Part shown: piece after piece, positions 59,714 to 64,000 of the stretch
Layout: every line of letters starts with the position of its first letter
Position numbering within the stretch: the first letter of the stretch is position 1
Origin: Dactylosporangium aurantiacum
GTDB lineage: Bacteria; Actinomycetota; Actinomycetes; Mycobacteriales; Micromonosporaceae
Reading direction: 5' to 3'
Assembly (NCBI RefSeq): GCF_000716715.1
Contig: NZ_JNYJ01000022.1
Span: 184,395 to 248,394, forward strand
DNA length: 64,000 bases
Program-made: the position numbers and the translations under genes
Notes under the pieces: generated by a model
The model's input: only the letters and a program-made list of their open reading frames with translations
What the model was told of the DNA's origin: nothing
The model's database searches: none

Positions 59714-60782
59714 CGATGAAGTCACGCAGCTCGTAGCTGGAGATGTCAGGCTTCATCGCGACCCGCGGCGGCGTCACCATGCGCAGGCCCGGCAGCGCGA
59801 ACAGCCTGCTGAGGAAGATGTCCGCCTCCTGGATCGCCACGTACGCGCCCGGGCACCGGTGCGGCCCGTCGCCGAACGACAGCCCCGGCCCATCCACGTG
59901 CGGCTCCAGGTTGGCGGCGCTGATGTCGAGGTCGACGAGCGCGCCGTCCGGCAGCTCGGTGCCGCCGAGCGCCAGCGGCGCGGTCGTGCGCCGCTTGAGG
60001 TTGCCGACCACGGGCTCCAGCCGCAGCAGCTCGTGCAGCAGGGCCACCCGGGCCGGTTCGTCGCCGCCGGTGTACCGCCGCCGCAACGCCTCGTCGGTGA
60101 ACAGGTGCCACGCCACGACGTTCACGAACTCGCGGGTCGTGACCATGCCGGCCGCGGCGAACGTCAGGCACTCCCCCAGGATCTCCCCGCCACGGCAGCC
60201 CTCGTCGATCAGGTGCGAGATGAGGTCGTCGCGCCGCTGCCGGCGCCGGGCGCGCACCGCCGGGCGCACGTCGGCGAGATAGATCCCCAGGAACTGGACA
60301 TTCTGCCGGATCACCCAGGAGATGCCGGTGAGGCTGGTGAACCCCGGTCTGCCGAACTTCTCCGGGAAGAACCGGTCGAGGCGGCGGTCCAGCCCCGGCC
60401 GGCTCTCGGTCAGGCCGATCACCGCCGACACGACCTCGATCGCCATCCGGAAGCTGAGCCTGGCCAGGTCGGCCGTGCCGTCGCGCCGCAGCGTGTCGAG
60501 CTGCTCGTCGGCGACCCGCTCCATGAGCCCGCGGTAGTGCTCGTCGACCCGCCGCGGGGTGAAGAACCGGGCCGTCTGCCGGCGGTGCTCCCGGTGCTCC
60601 TCGCCGTCGCGGTACAGCACCGGCCGCCTGATGCTCGGGGGCAGCTTCTCCACCGTCTCCACGCCGAGCCCGGCCTGCACCGTGTCGGTGCTGCGCAGCA
60701 CCGCCCGGGCGGTCGCGTAGTCCGTGACGCGGCAGGCGTCCCCGCCGCCGCGCTGCGTGCGCTCGATCTTCCTGCTACTCAT
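59691..60782 (-). CDS. Cytochrome P450
   Basis: A 363-residue P450. The haem-ligand Cys is in LSFGDGPHRCPGAYVAI, the K-helix ExxR in LLHELLRLEP, and the I-helix in FAAAGMVTTREFV, where the usual acid-Thr pair is replaced by Met-Val-Thr-Thr. The N-terminal region before the first conserved helix is short for the family. No ferredoxin gene is adjacent. It may oxidise a secondary metabolite; none is indicated by neighbours. The 3' end overlaps the ROK gene. Confidence 0.92.
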   Translation of the reverse strand: MSSRKIERTQRGGGDACRVTDYATARAVLRSTDTVQAGLGVETVEKLPPSIRRPVLYRDGEEHREHRRQTARFFTPRRVDEHYRGLMERVADEQLDTLRRDGTADLARLSFRMAIEVVSAVIGLTESRPGLDRRLDRFFPEKFGRPGFTSLTGISWVIRQNVQFLGIYLADVRPAVRARRRQRRDDLISHLIDEGCRGGEILGECLTFAAAGMVTTREFVNVVAWHLFTDEALRRRYTGGDEPARVALLHELLRLEPVVGNLKRRTTAPLALGGTELPDGALVDLDISAANLEPHVDGPGLSFGDGPHRCPGAYVAIQEADIFLSRLFALPGLRMVTPPRVAMKPDISSYELRDFIVSVRPPG

Positions 60783-60861
60783 GGTGACCTATACGATACG
60801 GCCTGACGGCATGGGCGCGTTGCTCGTACGTACGTTCGAAGACGGGTGTAGGATTGATCGC

Positions 60862-61491
60862 ATGATGGACCTCGCGTACCAGCCCTCGATGCTGGACACG
60901 GTCATGCCCTCGGTGGGGCCGCTCACCGGCGGGATGGTGCGCCACGAGCTCAGCCGCGGCGCCTGGGTCGACCACCTGCCCGGCTGGGTGCTCGGCTCCG
61001 ACGCGGTCCTGGAGACCCTGCTGCACGACGTCGACTGGCGCGCCGAGCGCCGCAAGATGTATGACGGCGTCGTCGACGTGCCCCGCCTCCTGCGGTGGTA
61101 TGGCGAGCGCGACGAGCTGCCGCACCCGCTGCTCACCGACGCCCGCCGCCAGCTGACCCGGCACTACATCGAGGAGCTCGGCGAGCCCTTCGTCACCGCC
61201 GGCATGTGCCTGTATCGCGACGGCCGCGACAGCGTCGCCTGGCACGGCGACACGATCGGCCGCGGCGCCCGCTTCGACACGATGGTCGCGATCGTGTCGT
61301 TCGGCTCGCCGCGCTCACTGCTGCTGCGCCCGCGCGGCGGCGGCGACAGCATCCGCTTCCCCCTCGGCCACGGCGACCTGATCGTCATGGGCGGCTCGTG
61401 CCAGCGCACGTGGGAGCACGCCATCCCCAAGACCGCCCGCCCCGTCGGCCCCCGCGTCAGCGTGCAGTTCCGCCCCACGGGTGTCGCCTGA
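60862..61491 (+). CDS. AlkB-like Fe(II)/2-oxoglutarate oxygenase
   Basis: A 209-residue protein of the 2OG-Fe(II) oxygenase (AlkB-like) family. The Fe ligands are in VAWHGDTIGR (His and Asp) and RTWEHAIPKT (His), and the 2-oxoglutarate Arg is in RVSVQFRPT. AlkB proteins remove alkyl groups from nucleic acids by oxidation. AGGA precedes the ATG at 60862 by eight bases. It is divergent from the P450 gene with an 80-bp gap and stands alone otherwise. Confidence 0.88.
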   Translation: MMDLAYQPSMLDTVMPSVGPLTGGMVRHELSRGAWVDHLPGWVLGSDAVLETLLHDVDWRAERRKMYDGVVDVPRLLRWYGERDELPHPLLTDARRQLTRHYIEELGEPFVTAGMCLYRDGRDSVAWHGDTIGRGARFDTMVAIVSFGSPRSLLLRPRGGGDSIRFPLGHGDLIVMGGSCQRTWEHAIPKTARPVGPRVSVQFRPTGVA

Positions 61492-61574
61492 TCGAATTCG
61501 ATCCCTCGATGGATGCGCGACCGCCGCGCAACCCGTATCGTGAGAGCGGCTCGGATTGTGAGAAGGTGAGCCAA

Positions 61575-61940
61575 ATGCATCAGGGCGATCGTTTCGCGGT
61601 ATTCCCGGAGTTGCACATCACGGTCGACCCCTTGCCCAATCAGGCGATCCGCGTCAGGGTCGCCGGCGAGGTCACCCTGGAGAACGTCGCCCAGCTACGC
61701 ACCGTGCTGCACCGCGCCATCGACGACGTGCGCGCCACCGCCGTCGAGGTCGACCTCAGCCTGGTGTCGTTCATCGATTCGACCGGCATCGGCAAGCTCG
61801 TCGGCGCCCGCGCCCATGCCCGCAGCAACCACAGCGACCTGTGGATCGTGAACCCGAGCCCGGGCGTCCGCCGGGTGCTCAGCCTGCTCGGCCTGCTCGA
61901 GATCCTGAGCGCCCCGGACACGACGGGCACCGCCGCCTGA
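61575..61940 (+). CDS. STAS-domain anti-anti-sigma factor
   Basis: A 121-residue SpoIIAA/RsbV-like protein. The phosphorylatable Ser is in VSFIDSTGIGKLVGA, in the usual position before a glycine, and VAGEVTLENVAQL is the N-terminal strand-helix. Such proteins bind an anti-sigma kinase when unphosphorylated. No partner kinase or sigma gene is adjacent. AAGGTGAG precedes the ATG. A large hairpin follows the stop. Confidence 0.9.
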   Translation: MHQGDRFAVFPELHITVDPLPNQAIRVRVAGEVTLENVAQLRTVLHRAIDDVRATAVEVDLSLVSFIDSTGIGKLVGARAHARSNHSDLWIVNPSPGVRRVLSLLGLLEILSAPDTTGTAA

Positions 61941-61946
61941 CCCACA

Positions 61947-62001
61947 CCCCCGCCGGCGGGTCGGTCGACGGCCGACTGGGTCCGTCGACCGCCGGCGGGG
62001 G
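61947..62001 (+). terminator. Large hairpin after the STAS gene
   Basis: CCCCCGCCGGCGG plus TCGACGG on the left arm pairs with CCGTCGA plus CCGCCGGCGGGGG on the right arm, with a 4-5 base bulge and a 10-base loop. It begins 7 bp after the stop. Confidence 0.65.
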
Positions 62002-62260
62002 CGGGGGCGCGGGCCGTCCCGCCGACCCGGACACCGTCCGCCGTCCGGGTCAGCACAACGCCGTCCTTTGCGGTGCGGTGCCCCACGGGGCGGTCGCGGG
62101 GCGGGACTGGCCGCTCACGGCTGCGACTGGCCGCGCCCGGCCTGGCACCGCGCCCGCACTGCCGCCTGATTCGTGCCTGGCCGCATCCGCTCGGTGCCGG
62201 CACGCGCACGCCCATGCCCGCCGCAGCTGGCGCAGGAACCGGCTCGCGTGCCTGTGCTCG

Positions 62261-62440
62261 CCGTGCGGTTCGCGGGCAGCGCCCACCACGCCGTGCGGTT
62301 CGCGGGCAGCGCCCACCACGCCGTGCGGTTCGCGGGCAGCGCCCACCACGCCGTGCGGTTCGCGGGCAGCGCCCACCGCGCCGTGCGGTTCGCGGGCAGC
62401 GCCCACCGCGCCGTGCGGTTCGCGGGCAGCGCCCACCGCG
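62261..62440. repeat. Six tandem 30-bp repeats
   Basis: The unit starts CCGTGCGGTTCGCGGGCAGC and ends GCCCACC-A/G-CG. Six copies are contiguous; the only variation is A in the first three and G in the last three at one position. There are no spacers, so it is not CRISPR. The 30-bp length is a multiple of three, giving 10-residue repeats in every frame. Confidence 0.95.
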
Positions 62441-62640
62441 CCGACCTTCTGACAAGCACCGCCGCCACCCGACCGCGCAGCCGACGCCGCCCCACCGCCT
62501 GGCGGGGACCGTGCGCCCCAGCCGCGGCGACTCGCGCATGAGGGTGGCCACACTCGCCGCCACCGTCCGGCGGTGATCGTGGGCCCCCGCCGCCACCGCC
62601 CGGTCGCGCCGTTGAACCAGCCTGACGACGATCTCCGTCC

Positions 62641-62800
62641 CACCGCCGAACCAGCGCCGCCACCCAGCGAACACCGGCTCCGCCACACCAGCCGGGCGAG
62701 GAACGGCACCACGCCACCGCCGAACCAGCGCCGCCACCCAGCGAACACCGGCTCCGCCACACCAGCCGGGCGAGGAACGGCACCACGCCACCGCCGAACC
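62641..62800. repeat. Two tandem 74-bp repeats plus a partial third
   Basis: A 74-bp unit starting CACCGCCGAACCAGCGCCGC is repeated at 62641-62714 and 62715-62788, followed by the first 11-12 bases of a third copy. 74 is not a multiple of three, which argues against coding. Confidence 0.9.
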
Positions 62801-62901
62801 CACCTTCTGCCGGCGAGGATCGGCGCCGCCGCGCCGACCGGCGAGCCGCGCCGCCATTGACCGGTGGAGACCGCCGCTCCTCGTCGACGGCAGGCGAGGG
62901 G

Positions 62902-64000
62902 TCACATCCAGCGGGAGCCGAGCCACATCCTGGAGAGCCACTCGGCGTTGGTGATCACGGTGGCGCTGTAGATGGGGTAGAAGTAGGCGAAGCAGAGGGC
63001 GACCAGGGAGACGTACGCGCTGGCGATGATGGAGCCGACCAGGCGGTGGTCGCTGTCGGGGGCGGCGTGGCGGGGCGGGCCGATGATGGCGCCCAGGACG
63101 TACACGACGGCGAGGACGAGGAAGGGCTCGGCGGGCAGGGCGTAGAAGGCGAACATCGTGCGGTGCTCCGGCATGTTCTGGAACCAGGGCACGATGCCGG
63201 CGAGGGCGCAGACCATGATGAGCCAGGCGCGGCCGTCGCGGCGGGCGGTCGCGAGCCAGCCGAGGGCGATGAGCGCGGGCAGGAAGGACCACCACAGCAC
63301 GGGCGTGCCGAGCATCAGGATCTGCGACACGCAGCTGGTGGCGTCGCAGGGGCCGTCGGTGTTCACGTACATGCTGACGGGGCGGCCGAGCAGCAGCCAC
63401 ATCCACGGCCACGACTGGTACGGGTGCTTCGAGCTCAGCCCGGTGTGGAACCTGTACGCCTCCACGTGGTAGTGCCACAGGTTGACCAGCGGGTCGACGA
63501 GGCGGTCGTGCTGGAGGCCGTTGGTCTGGGCGTACCAGTGGCGGAAGTAGCCGCCGTCGGAGAGGAACCAGCCGGTCCAGGTGGCCAGGTAGGTGGCCAC
63601 GACCACGGCGATGAAGGCGAGCACCCAGCGGCCGTCGGCGGTGAGGGCGGCGCGGACGGGGTGGCCGGCGCCGGCCGTGCGGCGGGCGCTCGCCTCGAAC
63701 ACGACGGTGAGGGCGGCGAAGAGCAGCACGTACCACAGCGCGCTCCACTTGACGCCGCAGGCCAGGCCGAGGGAGACGGCGCAGGCGAGGCGGTGCCAGG
63801 GGACGCCGAGCCGGGGGCGGTCCGGGTCGCCGCCGGTCTCCAGCAGGGTGAGCCACCTGGCGCGGCGCTGCTCGCGGTCCAGGACCAGGAAGAAGAACGC
63901 CACCACGATCCAGAACATCAGGAAGATGTCCAGCAGCGCCGCCCGCGACAGCACGAAGTGCATGCCGTCCAGCGACATCAGCAACCCCGCCGTCGCGGCC
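62902..64000 (-). CDS. Dolichyl-phosphate-mannose--protein mannosyltransferase (Pmt, GT39), C-terminal part
   Basis: At least 366 residues, with the frame open through the right edge, so the N-terminal part including the first loop is missing. SLDGMHFVLSRAALLDIFLMFW matches the second luminal segment of bacterial Pmt proteins. Many hydrophobic helices follow, along with HPYQSWPWMWLLLGRPVSMY, typical of the C-terminal family domain. The enzyme moves mannose from polyprenyl phosphate to secreted proteins. A TTG at 63984 is not a likely start because conserved sequence continues upstream. Confidence 0.9.
   Translation of the reverse strand, partial: AATAGLLMSLDGMHFVLSRAALLDIFLMFWIVVAFFFLVLDREQRRARWLTLLETGGDPDRPRLGVPWHRLACAVSLGLACGVKWSALWYVLLFAALTVVFEASARRTAGAGHPVRAALTADGRWVLAFIAVVVATYLATWTGWFLSDGGYFRHWYAQTNGLQHDRLVDPLVNLWHYHVEAYRFHTGLSSKHPYQSWPWMWLLLGRPVSMYVNTDGPCDATSCVSQILMLGTPVLWWSFLPALIALGWLATARRDGRAWLIMVCALAGIVPWFQNMPEHRTMFAFYALPAEPFLVLAVVYVLGAIIGPPRHAAPDSDHRLVGSIIASAYVSLVALCFAYFYPIYSATVITNAEWLSRMWLGSRWM

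Larger units (their letters stand above)
62002..62901. other. Non-coding region with two tandem repeat arrays
   Basis: About 900 bp between the STAS gene and the mannosyltransferase gene. Open frames here only follow the repeat periodicity and show no family. It contains a 30-bp array (62261-62440) and a 74-bp array (62641-62800). Confidence 0.6.

Noticed and set aside
62261..62440. Possible CRISPR array because of six 30-bp repeats.
   Set aside because: The repeats are directly contiguous with no spacers and no cas genes are present.
61941..62901. Possible repeat-containing protein encoded across the 30-bp and 74-bp arrays.
   Set aside because: The 74-bp unit would shift frame at every copy, no start with a ribosome site is present, and translations show only low-complexity sequence.

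Overview
The window is 64 kb of very GC-rich DNA with short intergenic gaps, frequent GTG and TTG starts, four-base stop/start overlaps and many TetR, MarR, ROK and MocR regulators. Together with a mycodextranase-type secreted enzyme, a likely 10-methyl fatty acid pair (TmsA/TmsB) and a DUF574 methyltransferase, this points to a filamentous actinomycete, plausibly Micromonosporaceae. The family is an inference. No rRNA, convincing tRNA, insertion sequence, prophage or CRISPR array was found.

Region 1 (1-18.3 kb) looks like a small-molecule biosynthetic locus without modular PKS or NRPS genes. A rightward operon reads: 4-hydroxymandelate synthase (cut by the left edge), a PhyH-type Fe/2OG oxygenase, a DUF3050 haem-oxygenase-fold protein, the alpha and beta subunits of a thiamine-diphosphate E1 enzyme, an acyl-adenylating ligase, a stand-alone condensation-domain-like protein, a KAS III enzyme, an acyl carrier protein and a second KAS III-like protein lacking the catalytic Cys. 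A leftward operon (15.8-12.7 kb) adds 4-hydroxymandelate oxidase, 4-hydroxyphenylglycine aminotransferase and a Sfp-type phosphopantetheinyl transferase. HmaS, HmO and HpgT together make 4-hydroxyphenylglycine or its keto acid, so the locus probably builds an arylglycine- or aroyl-derived compound by discrete enzymes. An SGNH hydrolase, an HSL-type esterase and an APH-like kinase follow. Between the operons lies a frameshifted alpha-helical-repeat protein.

Region 2 (18.4-35.3 kb) is mixed: a membrane STAND/TPR ATPase; MarR/EamA, ROK/MFS and TetR/hydrolase pairs, each with a palindromic operator between the divergent genes; a LCM-like methyltransferase with its TetR; a YjdF-type protein behind a hairpin-rich leader; a soluble PAS hybrid histidine kinase whose stop codon has been lost at a 21-bp tandem array; a DUF574 methyltransferase; an ECF sigma factor with a SnoaL-like tail; and an HtrA-type protease.

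Region 3 (35.7-53.5 kb) holds a ClpC-like unfoldase, the TmsA/TmsB pair, a second condensation-like protein, TetR-controlled oxidoreductases, a baeRF-family protein, an oligopeptide-type binding lipoprotein, an RpiB-like isomerase, a small membrane-anchored protein, and an EamA exporter divergent from a MocR regulator.

Region 4 (53.5-64 kb) has a 1426-residue secreted GH87-type alpha-1,3-glucanase with a long, site-rich upstream region facing a ROK regulator, then a cytochrome P450, an AlkB-like oxygenase, a STAS protein, about 1 kb of non-coding tandem repeats, and the C-terminal part of a protein O-mannosyltransferase running off the right edge.
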